Shown piece after piece: positions 34,089 through 44,024 of a stretch of 64,000 nt of DNA; position 1 is the first letter of the stretch; the number at the start of each line of letters is the position of its first letter. The stretch covers positions 1 to 64,000 of the forward strand of contig JAKFUF010000077.1 of NCBI GenBank assembly GCA_021732845.1. Direction: 5' to 3'. The notes below the pieces were generated by a model. The model was not told where the DNA came from, did no database searches, and saw only the letters and a list, made by a program, of their open reading frames with translations. Origin of the DNA: Planctomycetaceae bacterium. GTDB lineage: Bacteria > Planctomycetota > Planctomycetia > Planctomycetales > Planctomycetaceae. Position numbers and translations under genes: made by a program.

Positions 34089-34601
34089 ATGGTCCCGCCC
34101 CCGTTTCAGCCGGATCCACACCTCTTGGCGTTGGGTGTCCGGCAGCCGTGGGCCGAATTGATTCTACGCGGCGTGAAAACGATCGAAGTCCGGTCGCAGA
34201 AAACCCAGATCCGCGGTGTCATCCATCTGTATGCCTCCCGCAGGATTTCGGATCTGCCAGAGGCTCGCGAAGCCGCGAAGCGCCACGGAGTCGAAGTGGC
34301 GCGGCTGCCGCGCGGAAGGATTGTCGGCAGCGTTGAGATCTGTGATTGCCGACCGAGTGAACCGACCGACGCCGAGGCGGCTCAGGTTTCCGTCGATTTG
34401 CTGCTGGGGCAGCAGGTTTGGCACCTGAGACATCCCCTGCGGTTCGATCCGCCCGTTCCCATTTCCATGCCACCCTACGGGATCTGGTTTTACCCGTTTC
34501 GTGTGCCGCAGCCACGGGCGATTCGCGAAGAGGTCGCTGGGGTCGAGTCATGTGAGGCCAATGCAGAATGCCGGTTGTTGCCAGGAACTCTCGTTCCATG
34601 A
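34089..34601 (+). CDS. ASCH domain protein
   Basis: The 170-residue protein has the ASCH signature near its start: LALGVRQPWAELILRGVKT, then TIEVRSQKTQIRGVIHLYAS. The beta-barrel fold is related to PUA domains and is thought to bind RNA or modified nucleosides; some ASCH proteins hydrolyse N4-acetylcytidine. The centre has RIVGSVEICDC and the C-terminus has WHLRHPLRFDPPVP, also typical. It is 15 bp from the flavoprotein gene, so the two are probably cotranscribed. The final 25 residues are polar and not conserved in the family as I know it. Confidence 0.82.
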   Translation: MVPPPFQPDPHLLALGVRQPWAELILRGVKTIEVRSQKTQIRGVIHLYASRRISDLPEAREAAKRHGVEVARLPRGRIVGSVEICDCRPSEPTDAEAAQVSVDLLLGQQVWHLRHPLRFDPPVPISMPPYGIWFYPFRVPQPRAIREEVAGVESCEANAECRLLPGTLVP

Positions 34602-34655
34602 CAACAACCGGCATCGCTCGACTCGTGATGCGGGCTCGGTGGATCGGCCTGCTGC

Positions 34656-35507
34656 CTACTGCTTGAACGAGTAGGCTTCGTTCCGGTAGTCGAAGTCGGC
34701 GTCGCTGAAGTTGGCGAACTTCACGTCGTGGTATTCATAGCGTTCCAGCAGGGTTGCCTCATTGGCCACATTCTCTCCCTCGGCCCAGCCGTAGCCACGG
34801 AAGCTCAGCGGGATCGAAAGCTCGCGGTCAATGTGGTAAACCGCCTTGCGGAACGTCGGCTCGATGCTTGTATCGGCATACTCGGCGATGTAGCAGTCGC
34901 AGGGACGGTCGCCGATCGATTCACCCGGGGCACGTGTCAGCTTGACGCCGGGTTGGCTCAGATCCCGTTCCCGATACTCAAGGATCAACTTCGCCAAATT
35001 GAGGATGCCGAGATCCGTGACTGGATGTCGCCCCTCGGTGCGGGCGAGGGCGGAGTCGGGGTTGACCGTCACATCGCCCAGCAGCCCCTTGATCCCGTTG
35101 TAATGCACGCGCAATTTTTCGCTGCCAGCCTCGCTGGGGAACAAGACTTCCTTCTTCGAGGTGCGCCACTTCAAGTGGGCTCCGAAGGGCTCGTTCCGAA
35201 CCCGCAAATCAATCTCTTGCAGATCGCGAAGCGAACCATTCAAGCATTCCTGCATCCGAAACGTGGAGGTGTAACCGGATTTGTCGCTCAAAAACGCGAT
35301 CCCTTTTTTCAGCGCCGCGATGTTCTCGGTCAACACCGCGTCTTGTTTCGCGGTGTCTCCCAAGCTCAGGCGTTCCTCGGTTGCAGAACTGCGGACTTGT
35401 GGCGCGTTACGATGGGCCGTGTTCTCGGGGGCCGGCATCAACCCAGCCATCTGCAGACTCAGAATGCCGGCGCTACCAAGCACGGTGAAGGGAATGAGCA
35501 GTTTCAT
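34656..35507 (-). CDS. DUF1571-like exported protein
   Basis: From ATG 35507 the protein has 283 residues with a signal (KLLIPFTVLGSAGILSLQMAGL). The mature part has YTSTFRMQECLNGSLRDLQ, IDLRVRNEPFGAHLKW, EVLFPSEAGSEKLRVHYNG, and YHIDRELSIPLSFRGYGW, which matches the planctomycete DUF1571 pattern (a LolA-like beta-barrel). A role in lipid or lipoprotein handling is only inferred from that fold. Its end, RYEYHDVKFANFSDADFD, fits the same family. The frame extends to 35612, but the signal peptide decides the start. It is convergent with the ASCH gene. Confidence 0.8.
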   Translation of the reverse strand: MKLLIPFTVLGSAGILSLQMAGLMPAPENTAHRNAPQVRSSATEERLSLGDTAKQDAVLTENIAALKKGIAFLSDKSGYTSTFRMQECLNGSLRDLQEIDLRVRNEPFGAHLKWRTSKKEVLFPSEAGSEKLRVHYNGIKGLLGDVTVNPDSALARTEGRHPVTDLGILNLAKLILEYRERDLSQPGVKLTRAPGESIGDRPCDCYIAEYADTSIEPTFRKAVYHIDRELSIPLSFRGYGWAEGENVANEATLLERYEYHDVKFANFSDADFDYRNEAYSFKQ

Positions 35508-35894
35508 GAAAGGGTCCTTGTAAGGGCAGCCTGGGCATTGCCGAGGTTTTTGGGTTGAGGCAGCCCTGCACCGCCGCGCGGCTGGCTTTGATGGGTTAGA
35601 GAACCCCGCCATTCCGCTCGCGGCTCATCATCCACTTTGCAGAGCGGAAGAAGGGCAAAGCAAACTCCGCGCCGAAGTCACATTGCCTGCAGAATCTGTC
35701 GCAGATCACGAAAAGTCCGCGGCGCGACATGCGGTCCTTGGATGCCCAGAGAGCAGCGCGACGCGATTTCATTCACTGCCGTTGTTCAGCCAGCGCCGAT
35801 ACTTAGGATTCTTTCGACTGCGCGAAACTGGATCCCCAAGTCCAGTGAAGAGACTTTATCACTGAGGTGCTCATCAGCGCACCCTCATCGGGGT
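35508..35894. other. Intergenic stretch, no gene seen
   Basis: This 387-bp gap lies between two minus-strand genes. I find no frame with a convincing product. A weak hairpin (GGTGC/GCACC) near 35866-35884 is just past the stop of the esterase gene and could help end its transcript. Confidence 0.4.
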
Positions 35895-37847
35895 TCAGCG
35901 GTCGCCCGGTTGCCAGCGTTCATTGAAGTATCCCGCCGAAAGAACGGACTCGAGTTCGGCCGGGGCGGCTCCATTGTGCGGTTGCACTTTGAGCATCGCC
36001 CAGTCGCCCCACCGGGGGAACAGCAGGTAGTTCAGCTTGTTCAACTCTGCTTCGCGAAAGGTATGACCACTGTTCAAAACGAGATACCGGTCGCCGGCGG
36101 ACACCAAGGGATTGGGAGCGATCAGCGCCGGCACGTGTTCGGTGGCAGGGTAGCTCTGGCCACCGAACTGCACGGTGTCGCGGGTCCAGACGAGTGGCAG
36201 GTGCGGCAGGGCCAGGGCGATCCAAGGATTGCTGCCGGGATCGCCAAACAAGATCAGGTTTCGCGAACGAAGGTCGGCGTCGGTGACCTCGGTGTCGGCC
36301 TTGATTGGCAGTTCGCCACGGAAATAGTGCCGCCACTCCTCCGCAAACCGCGCCAAACTGGCATCCGCGTACGCTTGAACCGCCGGGTTCCAGGCCGTGC
36401 CCGTTCCACGCACACAGAGAAAAGGAGTTGTAAAGGCATCGTCGATGGGTCCCTGCATTCCCGGCCGCTTGCTGCCGAGCCGGTTGGGAGCAGCAATCTC
36501 GGCGGGTGAACCAACCTGCTGCCATCCGCCGCCACCGTTGGCGAAGACCAAATCGCCGTCGCCCATCACCGGGACCAGGCCGGTCGGAAACCGGACCGAT
36601 TTGACCAACATCGGTAGCTGACTCGCCCGCAGCCGAAAGGCCGAGATGTTCTCCAACTTGGAGATCTCCAGCAGCCCGGCCTCGCCTTCGCTGAACTGCA
36701 GTTGGATTTCAGCCCGGGCGTAGTGCTGTTCCAGCCCGAGCAGCTCAACCCAGTGGCAGCGCGGGTACTTCAGGGTCCAAGTCACGAAGCGGATCTTTTT
36801 GGGGCGATGATCCAGTCCGCGTTCGACATGCACGCCGATCTGTCGCATCTGTTCGGCATGCGTGACCGGATCGATGGTGTGGCCGGTGCCGGGCGAAATC
36901 AGATTGATCATTTTCAGCCCTTCGCGTTCCATCGCGGCCCCCATGATGACGTGGGCGTCGAAGAACACGTCCTTTTCGCCCATGCAGCCGATGGCCGGGA
37001 CGACACCGGCATTCGCGGCATAGTCCACGGAGTCCAGCATGTGGAGTCCGAGTTCCTGGTGGGGCGGGAGCGGACCAACCTTCACGAAATTCGGCAGCGG
37101 TGTTTCCGAGAAGCGGTGAGTGTCCACGTAGCCACAGTACGGGCCGAGCGCGACGAATTTGTCGGGGTGCTTGAGCCCCAGGTGCCATGTTCCAGATGCT
37201 CCCATGGACATGCCGCGCAGCACGATCCGATCGCGGTCGATGTTGTACCGTTGGCAGACATCTTCAATCGCTTCGAACACGTCGGTCTCGCCCGCCCAGC
37301 GGTAGCAGTTCTCCACCCTGCCGAGCGGATGCAACTCGATGTAGGGAACTTCAGGCGCTGCGCCACCCGCATCCCCTTCATCGAACCGGGCGATGAATCG
37401 CAGCTCACTCATCCCCACTGGTCGCGTGCTGCCATGCAGGACCACGTCCAGACGGATCGGTTTGGCGGAATCGTAGCCCGCAGGAACGATGATCCCATAC
37501 GGCTGCACCGAACCGTCGACTTTGGACCTGTAGCCCAAAGCCAGCTTGCCCCGTTTGTCGAGCCACGGTTTGGAGGTGATGGCCTCAGCCGCACTGCGCT
37601 GCGTGTGACGGGTCACCGCGCTTTTCAGCAAAGCCAGATCGGCCGGTGTGAAATCCTGGTCGTATCTCAGTGCCCATTTCAGCCCCTTGCTGAAAATCCC
37701 CGCCTCCACCGGTTTCTCAGCCAGCGTGTCTGCGGTCCGCTGCAGCTCAACGCGGAGTTCCGTCGGCAAATCCGCCGCGCTGACCAGGGAACCAAGACCG
37801 ACGATCAACAGCCACGACATCACCGTGGCTCGCAGGCAGCGCATCAT
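35895..37847 (-). CDS. Secreted prolyl-oligopeptidase-like serine hydrolase
   Basis: From ATG 37847 (with GGAG upstream) the protein has 650 residues and a signal MSWLLIVGLGSLVSAADL. After an N-terminal domain, an alpha/beta hydrolase runs through PYGIIVPAGYDSAKPIRLDVVLHGS, the nucleophile elbow GMSMGASG (S214), and a likely catalytic His in ISPGTGHTIDP. The C-terminal third is beta-rich and includes RNLILFGDPGSNP and GDRYLVLNSGHTFRE. This two-part layout recurs in planctomycete peptidase/esterase proteins; the substrate may be a peptide or an acylated glycan. It lies 57 bp from the dehydrogenase gene, same strand, downstream of it. Confidence 0.83.
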   Translation of the reverse strand: MMRCLRATVMSWLLIVGLGSLVSAADLPTELRVELQRTADTLAEKPVEAGIFSKGLKWALRYDQDFTPADLALLKSAVTRHTQRSAAEAITSKPWLDKRGKLALGYRSKVDGSVQPYGIIVPAGYDSAKPIRLDVVLHGSTRPVGMSELRFIARFDEGDAGGAAPEVPYIELHPLGRVENCYRWAGETDVFEAIEDVCQRYNIDRDRIVLRGMSMGASGTWHLGLKHPDKFVALGPYCGYVDTHRFSETPLPNFVKVGPLPPHQELGLHMLDSVDYAANAGVVPAIGCMGEKDVFFDAHVIMGAAMEREGLKMINLISPGTGHTIDPVTHAEQMRQIGVHVERGLDHRPKKIRFVTWTLKYPRCHWVELLGLEQHYARAEIQLQFSEGEAGLLEISKLENISAFRLRASQLPMLVKSVRFPTGLVPVMGDGDLVFANGGGGWQQVGSPAEIAAPNRLGSKRPGMQGPIDDAFTTPFLCVRGTGTAWNPAVQAYADASLARFAEEWRHYFRGELPIKADTEVTDADLRSRNLILFGDPGSNPWIALALPHLPLVWTRDTVQFGGQSYPATEHVPALIAPNPLVSAGDRYLVLNSGHTFREAELNKLNYLLFPRWGDWAMLKVQPHNGAAPAELESVLSAGYFNERWQPGDR

Positions 37848-37904
37848 CAGGTCTCCGACGTCAAAAGGTCCGTGAAGGATTCGGTTTGACATACATCCGG
37901 GTTT

Positions 37905-38879
37905 CTACAGAAAGTCGACCAGCACCTTTTGCGCGCCGTCGACGCGGTCGCGGAAGGTTTCGAACGCCGTCTGAATGTCCTTCAACGGAAAGCGGTGCGT
38001 CGCCAGCGGCGAGAGGTCCATGCGGCCCTCGGCCAGCCACCGCATGGCCAGCGGGAAGTCGCGTTCAAAATCGGGACCGACACTCGTGTGAACCTGCACG
38101 TTTTTGACGAACACTTCGCGCCACCGCAAACCGTCAATCGTCTCCGGAGGCACGCCGAAAAACAGCAGGTGTGAAAGCCGCCGGCAAAGCGCGATCGCCA
38201 GGTTGAACGCCTGGTCGGCATGTCCCACCGCCTCGATCACGATATCAGCCATGGCCCCGTTGGTGATCCGCTTCACGGCCTCGACCGGATCGTCCTTGGC
38301 ATTGCAGATCGTGTGCGTCGCCCCCATCCGGGGCGACATCTTGAGGCGGCTTTCCAGCTTGTCGATGCCGATGATTTCGCGGGCACCCATGTTGCGGAGG
38401 CAGGCGTTGAACATCTGCCCGATCGGCCCCTGCCCCACGATCACCACATCCTTGTCGAGCACGGTCGGCAGCTTTTTGAGGGCATAGATCACGGTTCCCA
38501 GTGGCTGCGCCATGATCGCCTTGTCCAGCGGCAGCCGCAGGTCGACGGGGATCGCCTGGGCCTCCGTGACCACGAACCGCTGGAACAGCCCCCGCTGGTT
38601 CGTTGGCACCGCCAGCACCTTGTCACCCTCCTTGAACTTCGTGCCAGTGGTCCCCAGGACAGTGCCCACCATCTCGTGCAGCGAATGCCCGATGGTGCCG
38701 GGAAACTCCGGGGCTTCCCCGTTGAAGTACGGCAGGTCCGAGCCACACAGGCAGGTCACCTCCGGCTGGAAAAGGATGTCGCCCGGGCCGGTGGCTCCGG
38801 GAACCCGCTTTTCGAGCGTCGGTTCGGGAACGTCAACCAGTTCGATGCGATGCTTCGCGGAAAAGCGGCCGGCCAGCAC
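37905..38879 (-). CDS. Zinc-type alcohol dehydrogenase family protein (MDR)
   Basis: I place the start at a GTG at 38879 because GGAG lies 8 bp upstream and the MDR fold begins right after (VLAGRFSAKHRIELVDVPEP); the frame is open to 39017. This gives 324 residues. The catalytic-zinc region reads TCLCGSDLPYFNG (C45) and GHSLHEMVG (H65, E69). The structural-zinc cysteine lobe seems to be missing. The Rossmann motif is VVIVGQGPIGQMF. The family oxidises alcohols or polyols with NAD(P); the substrate is unknown. It lies upstream of the secreted hydrolase and may be cotranscribed with it. Confidence 0.8.
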   Translation of the reverse strand: MLAGRFSAKHRIELVDVPEPTLEKRVPGATGPGDILFQPEVTCLCGSDLPYFNGEAPEFPGTIGHSLHEMVGTVLGTTGTKFKEGDKVLAVPTNQRGLFQRFVVTEAQAIPVDLRLPLDKAIMAQPLGTVIYALKKLPTVLDKDVVIVGQGPIGQMFNACLRNMGAREIIGIDKLESRLKMSPRMGATHTICNAKDDPVEAVKRITNGAMADIVIEAVGHADQAFNLAIALCRRLSHLLFFGVPPETIDGLRWREVFVKNVQVHTSVGPDFERDFPLAMRWLAEGRMDLSPLATHRFPLKDIQTAFETFRDRVDGAQKVLVDFL

Positions 38880-39100
38880 GGAAAGCACTCCGGAATGATG
38901 TTGGAGAAGATTTGCCGCATGATAGCCACGCGAGCATGACTTGTCCGCGCAGCGAAATTCGCTGTGAATCGCACCCATTCGCCGTGAGCCGCAGCCCATT
39001 GCGGGAGCGGTTGCCAACCCTCAAAGGCAGATGGACACGCGCCCTACGACCGTTTCCGCTGCGGATTGCTGCTCCCCCGAGCCCGGCTTATACTCACCGC

Positions 39101-40234
39101 ATGCGACAGCGGCCCTCCTCATCACATCTGGCAAATCTGCAGCGACAGCAACGACGGCTGGTCTGGCTGGTATTTTTCTTTGTGGTTGTTGTTCTGCTGG
39201 CGGTCAAGGCGGCGGATCCCAAGAGCTGGGTGTGGCTCACCAACGAAGGCCTCACCCCTCGCCGGCCAAAGGATGTCACCAAGCCGATCAATCTTGAACG
39301 GGAGCCCCTGGCACCGGGAGCGTTTCGTCTTCCCTCCGCTCCCGACGCGGCGATGCCCGAGCAAAAGGCCGGGGCCGGCAAACCTTCAAATCCGTCCGAC
39401 CCGGTGGGATTTGACTTGCATTTCCCGCCGGAATTGTTTGCCAACACGAGAGATGACACGCTGACCATCCGGACCCAGGAGTTGCCGGCTTACTACGCAA
39501 TTTTGGGGCGGATCAAGGACATGCCCCTGCGTGTTTTGGAGCAGGCCGCCAACAAGCGGATTTCCTATTCCGAGATCTACAACGACATCGGCAGGCATCG
39601 CGGTGAGCTGGTGCTGCTGGAAGGTGACCTGCGGCGGCTGGAGGCAATTCCAGCCCCCGAAGACAACCCGCTGGGCATCAAGACTCTCTATGAAGGCTGG
39701 CTGTTTACCGAGGCCGGTGCCCGGCATCCCATTCGAATTCAATGCACGAGCCTGCCACCGGGAATGCCGCTGGGCGAGTCAATCAAGCTGCCCGTCAAAT
39801 TCAGCGGATATGTCTTCAAGCGGACCTCTTATGAAACGCAGTTGGGGCTCAATACCGCCCCGCTGATTCTTGGGTCGCGGCCCCGCTGGAATCCGCCGAC
39901 GGAGCATCAGACTCCCCCCGCGCGGGCGGCAGGCTACATTTTCGCTTCGGTGACGATTTTGGGGCTGATGTTCGGCGTGGCGGCGTGGCGGTATTCGCTG
40001 GCGACTCCGCCACGTCAGACCGCGGATGAAGTGCCTTCGTTTGCCGGACTGGAGCATGTTCGCCACACCAATCTGAATGAACTCATGGCGGAATTTGAAC
40101 TGGTGCCGCATGAAAGTCTGTCTCCCGAGGACAACGCATCCCCTCCGGGACCTGCTGATCAGCCGCGTGATGCCGCCGCGTACAAAGAGTCGGCGGACGC
40201 GGCTGACGATGAGACGCGCATCGTGGGCCGATAA
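39101..40234 (+). CDS. Two-helix membrane protein, unknown
   Basis: From ATG 39101 the protein has 377 residues. One membrane helix (LVWLVFFFVVVVLLAVKA, about 20-37) follows a basic N-terminus, and a second (YIFASVTILGLMFGVAAW) lies near residue 290. Between them is a domain of about 250 residues with YYAILGRIKDMPLRVLEQAA, GELVLLEGDLRRLE and PLGESIKLPVKFSGYVFKR, perhaps an OB-like beta domain facing the periplasm. The C-terminal tail is acidic and cytoplasmic. I know similar proteins only as planctomycete hypotheticals. It is divergent from the dehydrogenase gene. Confidence 0.78.
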   Translation: MRQRPSSSHLANLQRQQRRLVWLVFFFVVVVLLAVKAADPKSWVWLTNEGLTPRRPKDVTKPINLEREPLAPGAFRLPSAPDAAMPEQKAGAGKPSNPSDPVGFDLHFPPELFANTRDDTLTIRTQELPAYYAILGRIKDMPLRVLEQAANKRISYSEIYNDIGRHRGELVLLEGDLRRLEAIPAPEDNPLGIKTLYEGWLFTEAGARHPIRIQCTSLPPGMPLGESIKLPVKFSGYVFKRTSYETQLGLNTAPLILGSRPRWNPPTEHQTPPARAAGYIFASVTILGLMFGVAAWRYSLATPPRQTADEVPSFAGLEHVRHTNLNELMAEFELVPHESLSPEDNASPPGPADQPRDAAAYKESADAADDETRIVGR

Positions 40235-40651
40235 CAGGCAGGGACCCCAACTGATGCGCGCCCCTTTTTGGAGATTGTCGACTCGCGTCTATGCGACGGT
40301 TCCGCGAAGTTGCTAAACTCATGGATACCCGAAAGAATGGGCCTGTCAGGCCAGCCTGAAGCTGTTGGCGGGGTGGAGCGGGCCACATCCACCCCACTGG
40401 CCGGTCCAAGTCCGAGAATTGCGGACTCAGCGCACACTTAGAAGCGGCTTCAATTGTGCAGATTAGCATGTGGTCCGACCGGTGATGGATGCATGGACGC
40501 GCGGCAGTGCGCTCCAAAATCCGCACGCGGGTGGTCGTGAACCAGTCGCGCAATTGAATTTTGTTTGTGAGTGCGCCTCTGGCAACCTCGGAATCCGGCC
40601 AGCCCTGGCCAGATTTGACGCCTTTTGGTCTTTGATATTGGAACGCTCCAA
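40235..40651. other. Intergenic region with two hairpins, no gene seen
   Basis: The gap holds GGCCTGTCAGGCC at about 40340-40352 (short palindrome) and a hairpin of GGGGTGGA (40370-40377) with TCCACCCC (40388-40395). The second could end transcription of the upstream gene or lie in the leader of the PIN-TRAM gene. No U-run follows. I see no coding frame of interest. Confidence 0.45.
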
Positions 40652-41767
40652 ATGTCGAATTCGAATGCTCCTCCGGATGTCGCCACGCTCCCTGAGCGAC
40701 TGCGTGGTTCGGATGGGCAGTTGTTGCTGATTATTCGCCTGGTCTACGTAGTCGTGTGTGCGGGCGCCGTCGTGGCGTTCGTCCGCACCACGGACCGTCT
40801 TCCCGAAATGCCCCTCATTGGCAGCAACCAGCTCGCCTATTTCGTCGTGCTGCTCTCGTTGACGCAGGTGGCCTCGGTTCTCGATTGGCTGATCCGCAAG
40901 AAGCGGATCGAAATCATTTCAGCCGTTTATTTTGGCCTGCTGGTTGGAACGCTGCTGAGCTATCTGCTGAATTTGGCGATCGCCCCGCTCGTCGACTTCA
41001 CCATCAAGGAGGACATGATCCACTCGGTGAAGGCCATGGTCCAGATGTTGTCAACATTGGCCATGACCTATCTATGCGTCTCTCTGCTGCTGCAGACGAA
41101 GGACAACTTCCGGTTCATCATCCCCTACATCGAGTTCAACAAGGAGGTCCGCGGAGGCCGCCCCTATCTGCTGGATACCAGTTCGATTATTGATGGGCGG
41201 ATCGCCGATGTGATCGACACCCGGATCATCGACTCGCCGTTGATCGTGCCGTCATTCGTGCTGTCGGAACTTCAGGACATTGCCGACAGCAGTGACAAGC
41301 TGCGGCGCAACCGCGGCCGCCGCGGGCTGGATGTGCTGTCGCGTCTGCAGGCCAACACGCATGTCGATGTCAAGCTGTACGAGGCCAAGCCCGAAGAGTC
41401 CAAGGGCCAGTCCGTTGATCAGCGGCTGGTGGTGCTGGCCAAGGCGCTCGGCGGCCGCGTGGTTACCAACGACTTCAACCTGAACAAGGTGGCCAGCGTG
41501 CAGGGTGTGGATGTCATCAACCTGAACGACCTGGCGAACTGCCTCAAGCCACGCTACCTGCCAGGCGAACGCCTCTCCATCAAGGTGATGAAGCAGGGTG
41601 AGTCAGTCGGGCAGGGCGTTGGCTACCTGGATGACGGGACGATGGTGGTCTGCGAGGAGGGCTCGGGCCTGATCGGCAAAGAGGCCGACGTGATCGTCAA
41701 GACGGTCCTGCAGAGCAGTGCCGGCCGAATGATCTTCGCCCGCCTGCCCAGCCCGACTGACAGGTGA
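40652..41767 (+). CDS. PIN-TRAM domain membrane protein (YacL-like)
   Basis: The 371-residue protein has about four membrane helices in residues 24-148 (LIIRLVYVVVCAGAVVAFV, AYFVVLLSLTQVASVLDWL and others), followed by a PIN nuclease-like domain starting PYLLDTSSIIDGRIADV with D175 as the first acidic residue. FNLNKVASVQGVDVINLNDLA closes the PIN domain. The C-terminal 65 residues form a TRAM domain (GERLSIKVMKQGESVGQGVG, DGTMVVCEEG), an RNA-binding beta-barrel. The order matches the widespread YacL family, which is a presumed membrane-bound RNase or RNA-binding factor. A terminator follows at 41788. Confidence 0.92.
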   Translation: MSNSNAPPDVATLPERLRGSDGQLLLIIRLVYVVVCAGAVVAFVRTTDRLPEMPLIGSNQLAYFVVLLSLTQVASVLDWLIRKKRIEIISAVYFGLLVGTLLSYLLNLAIAPLVDFTIKEDMIHSVKAMVQMLSTLAMTYLCVSLLLQTKDNFRFIIPYIEFNKEVRGGRPYLLDTSSIIDGRIADVIDTRIIDSPLIVPSFVLSELQDIADSSDKLRRNRGRRGLDVLSRLQANTHVDVKLYEAKPEESKGQSVDQRLVVLAKALGGRVVTNDFNLNKVASVQGVDVINLNDLANCLKPRYLPGERLSIKVMKQGESVGQGVGYLDDGTMVVCEEGSGLIGKEADVIVKTVLQSSAGRMIFARLPSPTDR

Positions 41768-41787
41768 CTACCGCACAGGAAATGACA

Positions 41788-41820
41788 ACGGGCGAGCCCA
41801 GCCGGCCCGCCCGTGTTTGT
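41788..41820 (+). terminator. Terminator between convergent genes
   Basis: ACGGGCG (41788-41794) pairs with CGCCCGT (41808-41814), and TTTGT follows, 20 bp after the PIN-TRAM stop. It also lies 20 bp beyond the stop of the opposing gene at 41840, so it may serve both directions. Confidence 0.72.
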
Positions 41821-41839
41821 TTCCCTCGGCAATTGCCGG

Positions 41840-42373
41840 CTACTCTTCCTTTTCGGTCTTGTCGTCGTCGGCCTTCTCTTCGCCGCCGCCGACAATCGCC
41901 AGAATCCGCTTGCGAGTTTCTTCGCGCAGCTTGTCCCAGTGCTTGGCGGTCTTGGCGTCCGACTTCTTCCAGAATTTCTCCAGCGTCTCGCCCTGTTCCT
42001 TCAGCATCAGCGAGATCGCGGCGAATTCGCGGACAACCTTGGCGTCGGCTTCTTCCAGCTTCTCCGAATCGGCCAGCGCTTCGAGCTGCTTGGCGACATT
42101 GGCCGACAACCCGATCGTCTGCTTGACCAGGGAGGTGGCCGTTTCGGTGTCATACACACCCTTGGCCTTGGCATCTCCCAGCATTCCCAGCGACTGCTGG
42201 GTTTCGAACAGATAGGCGATGCCCAGCCCGCCGATCACTCCAGGCATCGACGCTTCTTCCTCTTCCTTCTCCTTCTCGTTTTCTGCCCGCAGTCCGCTCG
42301 AGGCGACCACCGCCAGACAGATTCCCGCCACCATCACCACCGCCGCCCACCGCCTCCATGCCTTCGTAAACAC
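41840..42373 (-). CDS. Exported charged protein, unknown
   Basis: I choose a GTG at 42373 because GGGGAG lies 6 bp upstream and a signal peptide follows (AWRRWAAVVMVAGICLAVVA). This gives 177 residues; the frame is open to 42508. The mature part starts with an acidic EKEKEEEEA run, then YLFETQQSLGMLGDAKAKGV and a helical region rich in Lys, Glu and Ala ending EEKADDDKTEKEE. No family is recognised. The long helices could form a coiled coil. The product is likely periplasmic. Confidence 0.7.
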   Translation of the reverse strand: MFTKAWRRWAAVVMVAGICLAVVASSGLRAENEKEKEEEEASMPGVIGGLGIAYLFETQQSLGMLGDAKAKGVYDTETATSLVKQTIGLSANVAKQLEALADSEKLEEADAKVVREFAAISLMLKEQGETLEKFWKKSDAKTAKHWDKLREETRKRILAIVGGGEEKADDDKTEKEE

Positions 42374-42523
42374 GTCTGCTCCCCTGAATGTAGTTTCCCA
42401 GGCTCCCGCAGTCCGCGCTCGCGGTCCGTCGCCAGAGCCACCGCGCGCAACATAACTGCTGTTGAGAAAACGCGAAAGCTCATTTTTGGAGAAACTGAGT
42501 TCTGCCATGGGCTTACAGTCAGA

Positions 42524-43405
42524 TTAACCCGTCATGCCGTTAATGACGCAGTGAAGTGGAAGTTGTTCCAGCCACTTTAAGAGGTCACTCAAGAACTCTT
42601 CGCGGCGGTCTTCAAATTCCAGCGTGTGTTCCGCCGTTGGGTATTCTTTGATCGTCCACGGCGTGCCGGGCGATGCCGCCAGTGCCCGCCGTGTGGCTTG
42701 GTTGTCGATGATGCGGTCTCGTCCGGCCAGCAGGCACAGGCTGGGCCGGCGGATTTCTCCGAGCGCGCGGCGCGACTGGTGTTGTAATTCCAAGTGGGCC
42801 AGCAGGAACCCGACCGTCACTTCGTGCAGCGCCAGAGGATCAGAGCGGATGAACGCCTGAGCCTCCGGATTGGACGTGAACAACGCGGGATCGGACAGCG
42901 GAATTTTCACTTTCCGCCGCGTCAAACCCATCGTCTCGGCCAAGGCCAGGCGGAGCCGCTGGTCCCAGCGGGTTTCGAGCTGGGTGAAGATTCCCGGGTA
43001 CAGCAGTGCCAGTCCGTTGAACCATTCCGGCCGCCGCTGGGCAACGACTGCTGCCAGCCGGCCGCCCCAGCTCACGGACATCAGGACCAATGGCAGCGCG
43101 GGCGAGCGGACGGCACCGATAGATTGCAAAACGTCGTAGACGAGGCGGTCGGAGTGAGCCACGTGGCCCCGGTCAGGCTCGTTGAGACCTGAGCCACGCC
43201 GGTCGAGGAAAATGACCTCCCAGCCGGCCAGCGCCAACCGGTGGCTCGACCAGCCATACCACCCCCCGTGGCTCTGAATGCCGTGCAGCGCCACAATCTG
43301 CCCGCGCCTGTTGCCCGCCGGTCGCCATCGTCGCAGATGCAACGGGTAGCCGTCCGACGCGGTGATGATCTCCACCTCACCGCCGGTTTCTGGTGTCCAA
43401 GTCAT
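42524..43405 (-). CDS. Alpha/beta hydrolase (serine aminopeptidase/lysophospholipase-like)
   Basis: The 293-residue protein has the alpha/beta hydrolase pattern of the S33/monoacylglycerol-lipase type: [15 protein letters not shown] (oxyanion region), [10 protein letters not shown], the nucleophile elbow [10 protein letters not shown] with S112, the acid loop [10 protein letters not shown], and the catalytic His in [10 protein letters not shown]. No signal peptide is seen, so it is probably cytoplasmic. The start overlaps the macrodomain gene stop by four bases, which implies coupling. The substrate is not predictable from sequence; esters of lipids or small acylated molecules are typical. 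Confidence 0.87.
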   Translation of the reverse strand: MTWTPETGGEVEIITASDGYPLHLRRWRPAGNRRGQIVALHGIQSHGGWYGWSSHRLALAGWEVIFLDRRGSGLNEPDRGHVAHSDRLVYDVLQSIGAVRSPALPLVLMSVSWGGRLAAVVAQRRPEWFNGLALLYPGIFTQLETRWDQRLRLALAETMGLTRRKVKIPLSDPALFTSNPEAQAFIRSDPLALHEVTVGFLLAHLELQHQSRRALGEIRRPSLCLLAGRDRIIDNQATRRALAASPGTPWTIKEYPTAEHTLEFEDRREEFLSDLLKWLEQLPLHCVINGMTG

Positions 43406-43974
43406 CGCGCCGCCGCATGCGAACCAGGAGCCACCAGCCGCTCCAAGACACGGGCCCAGGCCCCGAACGAGCCGGCGTCGAACAGCACCACCCGCACCTC
43501 CAGCCCGCCGTGGCTCGGAGGCAGCTTGGCGAAAAATTCGCGAATCGCCTCAATCGCCGTCTCTGCCGCCAGATCCCGGGGATAGCCATAGACCCCCGTG
43601 CTGATCGCCGGAAACGCCACCGAGCGGCACTGGTTTTCGACGGCCAGTTCGAGGCAGCGGCGGTAGGCACTCGCCAGCAATTCCGGCTCCCCCTTCTGCC
43701 CCCCACGCCAGACAGGCCCCACGGCATGGAACACGAACTTCGCCGACAGCTTCCCGGCCGAAGTGGGCACCGCCGAACCGGTGGGGCAGCCATTGGGAAA
43801 CCGCCGCCGCGTCTCCTGCATCAACGAAGGCCCCGCCGCATCATGAATCGCCCCATCCACCCCGCCGCCACCCGCCAGCGCCGAGTTGGCGGCATTGACG
43901 ATCGCATCGACCTGCTGCCGGGTAATGTCCCCCTGCGCCAGTTCGATGTAGGAATTTGAGAACTGCACTCGCAT
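43402..43974 (-). CDS. Macrodomain protein, O-acetyl-ADP-ribose deacetylase-like
   Basis: From ATG 43974 (GAGGAG 7 bp upstream) the protein has 190 residues, a single macrodomain. The ligand-binding motifs are [20 protein letters not shown] with N27 and N30, the [10 protein letters not shown] loop (35-44), and [15 protein letters not shown]. These match YmdB/MacroD-type hydrolases that remove ADP-ribose or acetyl from O-acetyl-ADP-ribose in the cytosol. The stop overlaps the downstream hydrolase start (TGAC/ATGA type), so the two products may act in sequence. The C-terminal 20 residues are not part of the core fold. Confidence 0.9.
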   Translation of the reverse strand: MRVQFSNSYIELAQGDITRQQVDAIVNAANSALAGGGGVDGAIHDAAGPSLMQETRRRFPNGCPTGSAVPTSAGKLSAKFVFHAVGPVWRGGQKGEPELLASAYRRCLELAVENQCRSVAFPAISTGVYGYPRDLAAETAIEAIREFFAKLPPSHGGLEVRVVLFDAGSFGAWARVLERLVAPGSHAAAR

Positions 43975-44024
43975 GGCGCGCTCCTCGGACATGTGTTGTC
44001 AAACTCATTCGGAGTCGAGGGCAT